In this document: positions 16,915 through 26,321 of the stretch, piece after piece
How the letters are laid out: every line of letters begins with the position of its first letter
Position numbering within the stretch: position 1 is the stretch's first letter
Origin: Gp6-AA40 sp035764385
Lineage (GTDB): Bacteria > Acidobacteriota > Vicinamibacteria > Vicinamibacterales > UBA2999
NCBI GenBank assembly: GCA_035764385.1
Contig: DASTZI010000479.1
Coordinates: 1-50,554 of the forward strand
Length of the DNA: 50,554 nt
Direction of reading: 5' to 3'
Notes under the pieces: generated by a model
What the model saw: the letters and a program-made list of their open reading frames with translations, nothing else
The model's database searches: none
Told to the model about the DNA's origin: nothing
Translations under genes and position numbers: made by a program

Positions 16915-18327
16915 TTACCGCGATTCGGGCGCTGCGCCCGCCGGTTGACCTCTTCGGCCGCCGAAGCCGCCGCGGCGACCTTCACCCGCCGCGCCTCCGG
17001 GATTCGGGATTCGGGATTCGGGATTCGATGCTGAGGAATCGCGTGAACCACCCGATGGACCCTCTGAACCCAACACACCTTCTGGACCTCGAGCGCGGTT
17101 TCCGCGTCCTCCGCGCCCACCGCCCGCAAGGATGATCGGGTCTCCATTGCGAAGACCAGCAGCTCCAGTCGTGACGACGCGGTCGCCGGCGGCAACGCCG
17201 TCGAGGATCTCGGTGCGTTCGTTGCCTTCGATGCCGATCTTCACAGGATGAAATGCGGCTGCGTTGTTGACCGACAGATAGACGCCCCGCGTGCCATTGA
17301 CATCAACGACCGAGTTGGTCGGCACGACGAGCGCGTTTGGATGCGACTCGGTGACGATGCCGACACGCGCATACATGCCGGGTTTCAGACGGTACTGCGC
17401 GTTCGAAATTTCGACTTCGATGGGCGCCGTCCGCGTCGCTGGATCGAGCACTGGTGAGACGCGAGCGATCCGTCCCATGAAGTCCTCGCCCGGAAACGCA
17501 TCCACTTCCACACGCGCGGTATCGCCGACGGCGATCTGTTTCAAGTCCTTCTCGACGATGTTCGCGACCATCCGGACGCGGGTGATGTCGACCACGTCGA
17601 CCACCGGTGCGTTTGGCGACACGAAGGCGCCAGGATCCACGCCACGACGCGCCACGAAGCCGTTCACCGGAGACGTGATGATGGTGTTCTGCTGGGTGAT
17701 GCGAAGCTCGTCGAGCCGTGACTGCGATTGGGTGTTCTGTGCACGCGCCAGATCGAGCGCCGCCTGCGCGGATTGATACTTCGCTTCGGCGTCGTCGAGC
17801 GTCTGCTGCGGAAGCAGCTGCCGCTGGAACAGGCTCCGGGAACGCTCCACGTTGGTCTTCGCGAGCGCAAGATCGGCTTCGCGCTGTCGAATGGTCGCCT
17901 TGGCGACTTCAAACGCCGCTTCCGCCTGCCTGACCTGCTCGAGGATCTCCTCATCCTCGATCTTGGCGATTCGCTGCCCGCGGTTGACGCGGTCGCCGAG
18001 CTTCACGGCGATGTCCATCAGACGTCCCGCCGTTTTCGGCACGACCGACACTGTTTGATCGCCGATCAGGTTGCCGACGACAGACAGCTCGCGATTGACG
18101 TCCGCATGGACGACAGGCGCGAGCTCCACGGTCAGCTGACCGCGTCCGCCTCCCGCGCGTCCAGCGGCACCGCCCTGGCGTCCGGCACCACCTGCGCGCC
18201 CCTGTGCGGCTGGATCCTGCACGCCCGCGGCCTGGGCGGCGTTGTCACGGCTGAACATGCCGGAGTAAAACGCGACGCCCGCAAGCGCGGCCGCGATGAT
18301 CACCGCAATGATGACAATTCTTTGCAT
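16915..18327 (-). CDS. RND efflux periplasmic adaptor (HlyD/MFP family)
   Basis: A 470-residue membrane fusion protein linking pump and outer-membrane channel. It has an N-terminal membrane anchor (about residues 3-21), a Gly/Arg/Ala-rich linker, a lipoyl-like half motif (GDRVNRGQRIAKIED), a long coiled-coil hairpin rich in Ala, Gln and Arg (about 135-200), the second lipoyl half (SPVNGFVARRGVDPGAFV) and beta-barrel domains. The ATG at 18327 is preferred to a TTG one codon upstream. The C-terminal tail is low-complexity Gly/Arg/Pro, and part of it (SNPESRIPNPG) is encoded by a GGGATTC tandem repeat. It sits between the channel and pump genes with short gaps. Confidence 0.94.
   Translation of the reverse strand: MQRIVIIAVIIAAALAGVAFYSGMFSRDNAAQAAGVQDPAAQGRAGGAGRQGGAAGRAGGGRGQLTVELAPVVHADVNRELSVVGNLIGDQTVSVVPKTAGRLMDIAVKLGDRVNRGQRIAKIEDEEILEQVRQAEAAFEVAKATIRQREADLALAKTNVERSRSLFQRQLLPQQTLDDAEAKYQSAQAALDLARAQNTQSQSRLDELRITQQNTIITSPVNGFVARRGVDPGAFVSPNAPVVDVVDITRVRMVANIVEKDLKQIAVGDTARVEVDAFPGEDFMGRIARVSPVLDPATRTAPIEVEISNAQYRLKPGMYARVGIVTESHPNALVVPTNSVVDVNGTRGVYLSVNNAAAFHPVKIGIEGNERTEILDGVAAGDRVVTTGAAGLRNGDPIILAGGGRGGRGNRARGPEGVLGSEGPSGGSRDSSASNPESRIPNPGGAAGEGRRGGFGGRRGQPAGAAPESR
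16999..17026. repeat. GGGATTC tandem heptamer (4 units) within the adaptor gene
   Basis: Four exact GGGATTC units at 16999-17026, read on the minus strand as Asn-Pro-Glu-Ser-Arg-Ile codons in the tail of the adaptor protein. Confidence 0.92.
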
Positions 18328-18357
18328 CAATAGTCCGTTAGTGAACGACCCGGATAA

Positions 18358-20079
18358 TTAGTTTCCACCCTGGGCAGCGACCCCCCCGCCGCCAGCAGCT
18401 GCGTTGATAGTCGTGATTCCGCCGCCACGCGCGGCTGGCGTCTCCTGCAGGCGTTCGTAATCGACCAGGGCTTTTCGATAATCCAGCAACGCTCGCAGCT
18501 CTGTGTTCTGGGCTGTTGCGAGATCGCGCTGTGCCTGCACCACCAGGAAGTTCGTCGACAGGCCGACCTCGAACCGGCTTTGCTCAGCGTCCAGCCGCTG
18601 CTGCGCGAGGTCGCGAGCGACGGTCGCGGCCTGATACCGTGTCAAGCCGCTCTGGACCTGCAGCGCGGCGTTGGTGACGTCGGTCGCGACCTGCAGCTCG
18701 AGGGCACGCAACTGCGCTGCCGACTGATTGAGCTGTACTTTTGCGCGCGCCAGCTGAGCGTCCTGCGCGCTCGCACCTAATGGATACGACAGGTTCAGCG
18801 CCAGGTTCCACGTCGGGTAATTCCTGCCGGTAAGGGTGCGCCAGGCATCGCCGTATCCGCCGGGCACGACACCGATGACCTGACTGGTGACGCCGGTCCC
18901 GTTGCGCTGGAATTGAGTTCCTCCCAGGCCGGTGGCGCCATACATCGCCGTGAGGTCGAGTTCCGGAAGCGTCTGATTGCGCATGAACCGCAGCGTCACG
19001 TCGTTGCTGTCGATCGTCTTCCGCGCGATCTGGATGTCCGTCCGATTGTCGAGCGCTTTTCGGACGGCGCCCTGAACGTCCAGCGGCTCGGGAAGGTACG
19101 TCGGCCGATCGACGGGATTGAGCTCCACGTTCCAGAGCGGATCGTCGGTGCCGCTGACGATGAGACGCTTGAGGGCGAGTTCGGCGGTGCGGGCCTGCGC
19201 CTCTGCTTGCGCGAGCGCCTGCCGCCGCGTCGCCTCTTCGGCTTGTGCCTGCACAACGTCGAGTGGCGCCAGCGCGCCGACCTCGACACGCGCCCGGTTA
19301 TCGGCGACGAGCTTTGTCGCCAGATCGAGCGATCCACGAGCCACATCCAGGGCCTGAATGGAGAAGAGCAGCTCCCAATACGCGTTCCGCACGTTGGCGA
19401 GCGTCGTCGCAATCGTGCCGCGCAGCTGGATTTCCGATGCGTCGCGGTTGAGCGCCGTGACGACCAACTGCTGCCGGTTGTTGTCGATGAGGAAACCCCG
19501 GAGCAGTGGTTGCGTCAGCGTCAGCGCAAAGTTGTTGTTGAACGCCGGATTGTAGTTCACCAGGTTATTCGAGGTGACCTGTTTGTTGTTGTTGAACTGA
19601 AAGGCCACGGCACCGCCGCCCCAGGGTACGAGCTGACTCAGGCCGCTGTTGTAGGTTGTGGTCGTGTTATCCACGATGGTGCCGCCGTTCAGCGTGCTCG
19701 TGGGTGCCTGCACCCTGGAGAGCCGGCCGATGGTCGACGTCGCCGTGGGACGGTACGCCGCGCGGATGCGCGCGATGTTCAGATCGAATGTCTGCGGGTT
19801 GAGCCGCTCGACCGCGATATCAAGATTGCGTTCGAGCGCTCGCGCGGTTGCCTCGTCCAGCGTCAGTTCGACCGTCGTTCCGGTTGGCGGCGCCGGTGCC
19901 GTTGGACGCGTTTGATCCAGCGTCGCCGAGTTGGCCGCGGCGAATTCACGCGCCGCTTCACGCGCGATCTCGTCGAGGCGGACGCGATCGGCGTCGTTCT
20001 GCGCTCCGGCGGGCGCGCCGTACGCGATCAACGCAAGTACGCATGAAAAAACACGAACGGATGAGGCAAAAGTCTTCAT
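18358..20079 (-). CDS. TolC-type outer membrane efflux channel
   Basis: A 573-residue outer-membrane factor with a Sec signal peptide (cleavage near AGAQ). Two homologous halves of long helices and beta strands follow, with the family's ExQRxLAxAEAQ-type helices (for example the TRRQALAQAEAQARTAELAL stretch) and a repeated Asn-rich region near residues 130-200 that probably forms the extracellular or strand section. It provides the exit duct for the RND pump two genes downstream. The ATG at 20079 is chosen because it begins the signal peptide; the open frame extends 13 codons further without protein-like sequence. The C-terminus is Gly/Ala-rich. Confidence 0.93.
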   Translation of the reverse strand: MKTFASSVRVFSCVLALIAYGAPAGAQNDADRVRLDEIAREAAREFAAANSATLDQTRPTAPAPPTGTTVELTLDEATARALERNLDIAVERLNPQTFDLNIARIRAAYRPTATSTIGRLSRVQAPTSTLNGGTIVDNTTTTYNSGLSQLVPWGGGAVAFQFNNNKQVTSNNLVNYNPAFNNNFALTLTQPLLRGFLIDNNRQQLVVTALNRDASEIQLRGTIATTLANVRNAYWELLFSIQALDVARGSLDLATKLVADNRARVEVGALAPLDVVQAQAEEATRRQALAQAEAQARTAELALKRLIVSGTDDPLWNVELNPVDRPTYLPEPLDVQGAVRKALDNRTDIQIARKTIDSNDVTLRFMRNQTLPELDLTAMYGATGLGGTQFQRNGTGVTSQVIGVVPGGYGDAWRTLTGRNYPTWNLALNLSYPLGASAQDAQLARAKVQLNQSAAQLRALELQVATDVTNAALQVQSGLTRYQAATVARDLAQQRLDAEQSRFEVGLSTNFLVVQAQRDLATAQNTELRALLDYRKALVDYERLQETPAARGGGITTINAAAGGGGVAAQGGN

Positions 20080-20104
20080 GGCTCTTGTTTCAAAAAGGGA
20101 ATGA

Positions 20105-20542
20105 CTAGCGCTTGCCACCGGAGCGGCCGTGATTGCGCGTGTCTTGCTGCAGCATCACGAATTTCACGCGCTGGTCCGGCGTCAGTACACGGCGCATGCG
20201 CAGCAGCATCATGGTTCTCGATTTGTTCAACTCAGAACGGGCGACTTCCACGACACCGACCTGCGCCATCACCTGCGCATCGTCGCTTGCCTCAATCATC
20301 TGATTGAAGTCCGCCTGCGCCCTGTCGAGCGCGTCCTTCTCCTGGCGCAGGACCGGCACCGTCTTCTGGAAGATGGCTTCGATCTTCGCGCTCTGGTCCG
20401 CGGTCAGCCCGAGCTCGCGCTTGAACGTCTCCGACTGCCACCACTTGAAGCCCTGGGCGGAGGCCGCAGGAGCCAGCAAGGCGACCGCGCCAATGACGGC
20501 GGCCATGAGGGCGAACCGCCTGGAAAGTGTTGAAAGAGTCAT
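20105..20542 (-). CDS. Spy/CpxP-like periplasmic LTxxQ protein
   Basis: A 145-residue exported protein with a signal peptide ending near ASAQ. The mature part is helical and carries two LTxxQ signatures (GLTADQ and VLTPDQR), the hallmark of the Spy/CpxP/ZraP group. Members act as periplasmic chaperones or as brakes on envelope-stress and metal-response sensors. It is the first of the efflux genes and starts 42 bp after the ispH stop. The position suggests that it senses or buffers envelope damage for the efflux operon. Confidence 0.88.
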   Translation of the reverse strand: MTLSTLSRRFALMAAVIGAVALLAPAASAQGFKWWQSETFKRELGLTADQSAKIEAIFQKTVPVLRQEKDALDRAQADFNQMIEASDDAQVMAQVGVVEVARSELNKSRTMMLLRMRRVLTPDQRVKFVMLQQDTRNHGRSGGKR

Positions 20543-20584
20543 AGTTAGCTTCGCCGGTCAATACGACTGTGGCGGGGCTGGTAT

Positions 20585-21772
20585 TTACCCGGATTCACCG
20601 AGGTTGGCGAAGGCATCCAGCCTCCTGATGACGGTATCAACCAGGTTATCTGGTGTCGAAGCGCCCGAGGTCAACCCGATGGATACGTGGCCCGACATCG
20701 GCAGCCATGCTCTGGATATGCGTTCGCCCTTCCCACCAACCGGCTTGTGCCGGATCTCGGATGGTGACACAAGTCCGGCCGGCTCGGCGACGTGGAAGGT
20801 CGGCACCTTCGGCTCGCAAATGCGGGCCAGATTGCACGTGTTGCTGCTGTTGTACCCGCCGATGACGATCATAAGGTCCAGCGGCCGCTGGTCGAGCAGT
20901 GCAGCGACGGCATCCTGCCGGTCCTGTGTCGCGCTGCAGATCGTGTCAAAGGAACGGAATCGAACGTCCAATTCGGCATCGCCGTAACGGGAACGCACGG
21001 CATCCCGGAACATCTCCGCTATCGCGAGCGATTCGGAGCTGAGCATCGTCGTCTGGTTCGCGCAGCCGAGACGCTGAAGGTCGCGATCCGGATCAAATCC
21101 GGGCGATACAGCCCGCTCGAATTGCGCAAGGAACGCGCGCGGGTCGCCGGCATGGCGAATGTAATCGCACGCCGACGCGGCTTCAGCGTGATCCAGGACG
21201 ACGAGGTAATGGCCGCCGTCGGAGGCAGCCTGGGACGCCGTCGCGCGTGTCTCTTCGTGCCAGAACTTGCCGTGGATGATCGACGTGAAGCCCTCGGCCG
21301 TATAGCGGCGCACGTTTTTCCAGACGTTGAGCACCGACCCGCACGTCGTATCCACCATCGTGCAGCCCTTCCTCTCAAGTTGCTGCAGTAATTCGATCGT
21401 GATCCCGAATGCGGGGAGGATGACGACGTCCTCAGGCGTGAGCGCGTCAATCGACTCGCCAGGGTCGCTGAGAAACCGGACGCCCTGCGCTCGCAACTGC
21501 GCATTGACGTGGGGGTTGTGGATGATTTCGCCGGTGAGGACGACGGGACGATCAGGAAAGCGTTTGCGGGCCTGGTAGGCGTAGTCGACCGCGCGATCGA
21601 CACCGTAACAGAAGCCGAACTCGCGCGCGAGGTGAACGGTCAGACGGCCGGCGTGGTACTGGTAGTCGTTCTCCTTGATCGCGTCGATCAGTTCGCTGTG
21701 GTAGCTCTCGGCGAGGGTTCCTGCGACTTCGTGCTTGAGGTCGAGACCCTTCCGGAAGATCAGAGGCGGCAA
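20585..21772 (-). CDS. ispH: 4-hydroxy-3-methylbut-2-enyl diphosphate reductase (long type)
   Basis: A 395-residue iron-sulfur enzyme catalysing the last step of the non-mevalonate isoprenoid pathway, giving isopentenyl and dimethylallyl diphosphates. The three cluster-binding cysteines are visible in EFGFCYGVDRA, DTTCGSV and SNTCNLA, with the substrate-binding HNPHVN and TGEIIHNP segments. At nearly 400 residues with an extra N-terminal segment it matches the longer cyanobacterial/plant-like form rather than the 310-residue enterobacterial form. The start appears to be TTG; no ATG precedes the conserved part. It lies 7 bp after the anti-sigma gene and so is probably co-transcribed with it. 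Confidence 0.94.
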   Translation of the reverse strand: MPPLIFRKGLDLKHEVAGTLAESYHSELIDAIKENDYQYHAGRLTVHLAREFGFCYGVDRAVDYAYQARKRFPDRPVVLTGEIIHNPHVNAQLRAQGVRFLSDPGESIDALTPEDVVILPAFGITIELLQQLERKGCTMVDTTCGSVLNVWKNVRRYTAEGFTSIIHGKFWHEETRATASQAASDGGHYLVVLDHAEAASACDYIRHAGDPRAFLAQFERAVSPGFDPDRDLQRLGCANQTTMLSSESLAIAEMFRDAVRSRYGDAELDVRFRSFDTICSATQDRQDAVAALLDQRPLDLMIVIGGYNSSNTCNLARICEPKVPTFHVAEPAGLVSPSEIRHKPVGGKGERISRAWLPMSGHVSIGLTSGASTPDNLVDTVIRRLDAFANLGESG

Positions 21773-21779
21773 GGCTGCA

Positions 21780-22388
21780 CTAGCGAACTTCCCAGGCGAG
21801 AGGCGTCAGATCGTCAAGCGGCTGAAGCGCTGCAGCCGCAGGCGCATCGATTGCTGATTCGAGCTGATCGAGGAATTCATCGTCTGAAATCGACGCCGCG
21901 ACCTCCCGGATGCCGCCCGTCGTCACCGGGGCGCGGAGCTCCGGTTGTTCGACCGTACGCGATGCGATCACACGGTTGATGCCCGCGCGCTGGAACGAGT
22001 AGTCGTGGCCAAATCTCCCCGCGATGACGCCGACGACGAGGCCGCCAACCGCAGCGGCCGCAATCCAGCGCGACGCCGGGCGCGTGCGTGAGCCGATTGG
22101 TTCGTGCGGAGCATGGCCGGCCGGGAACGCGATGACGCGCGCCGGGCGACCCTCATGCTGCAGTCGCGCGAGGATGCGGGCCTGCTGGCGATTGAGCCGT
22201 TCGAGTGGAAATGCGGCGTCGGCGTCGACGTGAGCGGTCTCCGAGACCTCTTCCAGCAGCCGCTGCATGCTGACGCGCCGTGCGTCGCAGCGCCCGCACG
22301 TGGAGAGGTGCTCCTGTTCGGCGGATGACACCGCGTCGAGCATACAGAGCTCGATGAGCCGATCGTCGGAAAGATGATTCGCTCTCAT
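21780..22388 (-). CDS. Putative zinc-finger anti-sigma factor
   Basis: A 202-residue protein with the anti-sigma zinc motif HLSTCGRC (H-x3-C-x2-C) near residues 30-37, a linker, one transmembrane helix (about 106-124, WIAAAAVGGLVVGVIAG) and a C-terminal periplasmic part. This layout fits membrane-anchored inhibitors that hold an ECF sigma factor until a signal arrives. The start MRANHLSDD is chosen because it lies 7 bp after the sigma factor stop; the longer open frame overlaps sigma coding. Family assignment rests on the motif, topology and pairing. Confidence 0.85.
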   Translation of the reverse strand: MRANHLSDDRLIELCMLDAVSSAEQEHLSTCGRCDARRVSMQRLLEEVSETAHVDADAAFPLERLNRQQARILARLQHEGRPARVIAFPAGHAPHEPIGSRTRPASRWIAAAAVGGLVVGVIAGRFGHDYSFQRAGINRVIASRTVEQPELRAPVTTGGIREVAASISDDEFLDQLESAIDAPAAAALQPLDDLTPLAWEVR

Positions 22389-22395
22389 GGCCACT

Positions 22396-23040
22396 TCACG
22401 CGCGATCCAGCAGCCGCCGCAGCTTGCGGACGGCGCGGAACAGGTGCACGCGCACCGTTGCTTCACTCAACCCAAGCGCCTGGCTCACTTCGGCCGTCGT
22501 CTGCTCTGCGACATGACAGAGCGTGAACACCGTCCGCTGGCGATCGGGAAGCGAATCCACCGCCGCCGTGATCTCCGTCGCGCGCTCGCTCGATACGAGC
22601 CGCTGCTCCGGACTCGGATCCGGCGCGGCGGGTTCCGCGGGCGCCACCTCGTTGGTCGCCGACATCGGGACGGCCCATCGCAAGCGGCGCGATCGCGACT
22701 TCCGCAAATCGAGACACGCATTCACCAGGATGCGTGTGAACCAGACTTCAAACGGAAGATCCTCGCGGTAGCTGGTGATGTGCGTAAAGACCTTCACGAA
22801 CGCGTCCTGAACCGCCTCGTCCGCGTCGTGCGCATCGCGCAGGTACTGGTAGGCGATGCGGACGGCCCGCCGCTGCTGACTCGCTACGAGCTCACCGTAG
22901 CGTTCGCGCGCCGTATCGCGCTCGCCGACCGCCACGAGACGCTTGATCTCGGCGGCCAGGTGCGAATCCTTCGATAGCGGTGCCTGCGGCGCGAGAGCGC
23001 CAGCGGGTGCGGGCGCCCGCCGGGGAGGCGTTCTGCTCAT
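22396..23040 (-). CDS. ECF-type RNA polymerase sigma factor
   Basis: A 214-residue sigma-70 family protein with region 2 (AYQYLRDAHDADEAVQDAFVK then FEVWFTRILVNACLD, -10 recognition) and region 4 (DSLPDRQRTVFTLCHVAEQ then SEATVRVHLFRAVRKLRRLL, -35 recognition) and no region 3. The N-terminus has about 30 Pro/Ala-rich residues before the domain. It heads a same-strand series with its presumed anti-sigma factor, ispH, the Spy-like gene and the efflux genes. The gap to divergent pckA is 98 bp; a TATAGT on the minus strand at 23082-23087 could be its -10 box. Confidence 0.94.
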   Translation of the reverse strand: MSRTPPRRAPAPAGALAPQAPLSKDSHLAAEIKRLVAVGERDTARERYGELVASQQRRAVRIAYQYLRDAHDADEAVQDAFVKVFTHITSYREDLPFEVWFTRILVNACLDLRKSRSRRLRWAVPMSATNEVAPAEPAAPDPSPEQRLVSSERATEITAAVDSLPDRQRTVFTLCHVAEQTTAEVSQALGLSEATVRVHLFRAVRKLRRLLDRA

Positions 23041-23138
23041 GAAATACGGCTCGAGCGGTTCGGTCCTTTACCGAGCCTCCAACTATACATTACGATTCCA
23101 TTTTTGTTCGTCGGCCTTTCTGCCAGGAGAACCCACAA

Positions 23139-24734
<1,596 letters not shown>

Positions 24735-24743
24735 TCGCTAAGG

Positions 24744-24872
24744 CTCAATGCCCGATGCGCAACGCGCAATGCTCAATCAATGAGAATAGCCCGATGCTCA
24801 ATCGATGAAAGTCTTGGGCATTCCGTATTGCGCGTTGATTGATCATTCTGCATTGAGCTTTGAGCATTGGGC
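24744..24872. repeat. Facing CTCAATG-type heptamer arrays before gatB
   Basis: Units of CTCAATG and variants (CCCGATG, CGCAACG, CGCAATG, CTCAATC) occupy 24744-24803. The reverse-complement words occupy about 24813-24872. The two sets face each other across a few bases and are imperfectly complementary. The array fills the pckA-gatB gap and ends six bases before the gatB ATG, so it forms nearly all of the gatB leader. Confidence 0.85.
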
Positions 24873-24878
24873 CTTCCG

Positions 24879-26321
24879 ATGAAGTACGAACCAGTCATCG
24901 GGTTAGAAATCCACGCACAGCTGCAGACCCGCACGAAGATCTTCTGCGGCTGCAGCACCGCGTTCGGCGCACCGCCAAACTCGCACGTCTGTCCGGTGTG
25001 CCTCGGGCTGCCCGGCGCCCTTCCCGTTCTGAATCGTGCCGCTGTCGATCACGCGATCAAGGCCGCGCTTGCGCTCGGCTGCGACCTTCAGCCGCTGTCG
25101 ATCTTCGCGCGGAAGAACTATTTCTACCCGGACCTTCCGAAGGGCTACCAGATTTCACAGTACGAACGGCCGCTCGCCCTTCACGGTGGGCTCGACATCA
25201 GCATTGAGGGGCGGACCAAGCGCGTCGGTCTGACGCGCATCCACATGGAGGAGGATGCCGGGAAGTCTCTGCATGAGGGCTTTCCGGATTCGGACCGCCG
25301 CACCTATATCGACTACAACCGAAGCGGCGTGCCGCTGATCGAGATCGTCACCGAGCCTGATATGCGTTCCGCAGCGGAAGCGGCGGAGTTCTTCGAGCGG
25401 CTCCGCGACATCCTGGTCTGGCTTGGCGTCAACGACGGCAACATGGAAGAGGGGAGCCTCCGCTGCGACGCAAACGTGTCGGTTCGCCCGACAGGGCAGG
25501 AGCGGTTCGGGACGAAAGCCGAAGTGAAGAACGTCAACTCCTTCCGTTACCTGGAAAAGGCGCTCGAATACGAGATCGATCGGCAGATTGCGCTGATTGA
25601 ACGCGGCGGGCGCGTCGTCCAGGAGACGCGGTTGTGGGATTCGGCGGCTGGCCGAACGGTGTCGATGCGCAGCAAGGAAGAAGCGCATGACTATCGGTAT
25701 TTTCCGGAGCCGGATTTGCCGCCGCTCGTGATCAACGACGCGCGCATCGCGTCAGTCCGCGAGACGATGCCCGAGCTGCCCGAGGCGCGTCGGCAGCGCT
25801 TCATCGCCGCGTATGGACTCCCGGCGTACGACGCAGGCGTCCTCACGTCCTCGGCGGAATTGGGCGATTATTTTGAGCAGGTCGCGGCCGCATCACACAA
25901 TCCGAAGGCGGCCAGCAATTGGGTGATGGGCGAACTGCTGCGGACGATGAAGGAACGCGGCGTCTCGATCGGTCAGCTGCCGCTCGCGCCCGCTGCCCTC
26001 GCGGCGCTGATTGCGCTCGTGGAAAAGGGCACCATCAGCAGCTCGATTGCCAAAGACGTCTTTGCGAAGATGTACGACACCGGCCGTTCGGCCGACGAGA
26101 TCGTTGCGGCCGAGGGGCTGGCGCAGAACAGCGACGAAGCCGCGCTGCTCGCGATTGTTCAAGACGTCATTGCGAGGAACCCGGATGCCGCCGCACAGTT
26201 CCGGGCCGGCAAGAGTCAGACGTTCGGTTTTCTCGTCGGCCAGGTCATGAAGGGCAGCGGCGGCAAGGCCAACCCGAAGCTGGCAAACGAGCTCCTCAGG
26301 CGCGAACTGCAGCAGACATGA
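24879..26321 (+). CDS. gatB: Aspartyl/glutamyl-tRNA(Asn/Gln) amidotransferase subunit B
   Basis: A 480-residue subunit that activates Glu-tRNA(Gln) or Asp-tRNA(Asn) for amidation. It starts with the family's YEPVIGLEIHAQL. It then shows a CGCSTAFGAPPNSHVCPVC cysteine set (zinc), the kinase-like core with HMEEDAGKS and DYNRSGVPLIEIVTEPD, and a C-terminal helical YqeY-like tail that ends near NPKLANELL. No Shine-Dalgarno is obvious because a repeat array precedes the ATG; a TTG four codons earlier lies in that repeat and is not preferred. gatA and gatC are not in the window. The stop overlaps the next start (ATGA). Confidence 0.96.
   Translation: MKYEPVIGLEIHAQLQTRTKIFCGCSTAFGAPPNSHVCPVCLGLPGALPVLNRAAVDHAIKAALALGCDLQPLSIFARKNYFYPDLPKGYQISQYERPLALHGGLDISIEGRTKRVGLTRIHMEEDAGKSLHEGFPDSDRRTYIDYNRSGVPLIEIVTEPDMRSAAEAAEFFERLRDILVWLGVNDGNMEEGSLRCDANVSVRPTGQERFGTKAEVKNVNSFRYLEKALEYEIDRQIALIERGGRVVQETRLWDSAAGRTVSMRSKEEAHDYRYFPEPDLPPLVINDARIASVRETMPELPEARRQRFIAAYGLPAYDAGVLTSSAELGDYFEQVAAASHNPKAASNWVMGELLRTMKERGVSIGQLPLAPAALAALIALVEKGTISSSIAKDVFAKMYDTGRSADEIVAAEGLAQNSDEAALLAIVQDVIARNPDAAAQFRAGKSQTFGFLVGQVMKGSGGKANPKLANELLRRELQQT

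Noticed and set aside
24744..24872. CRISPR array or mobile element ends
   Set aside because: Units are 7 bp and degenerate without spacers of regular length, and there are no cas, transposase or target-duplication features.
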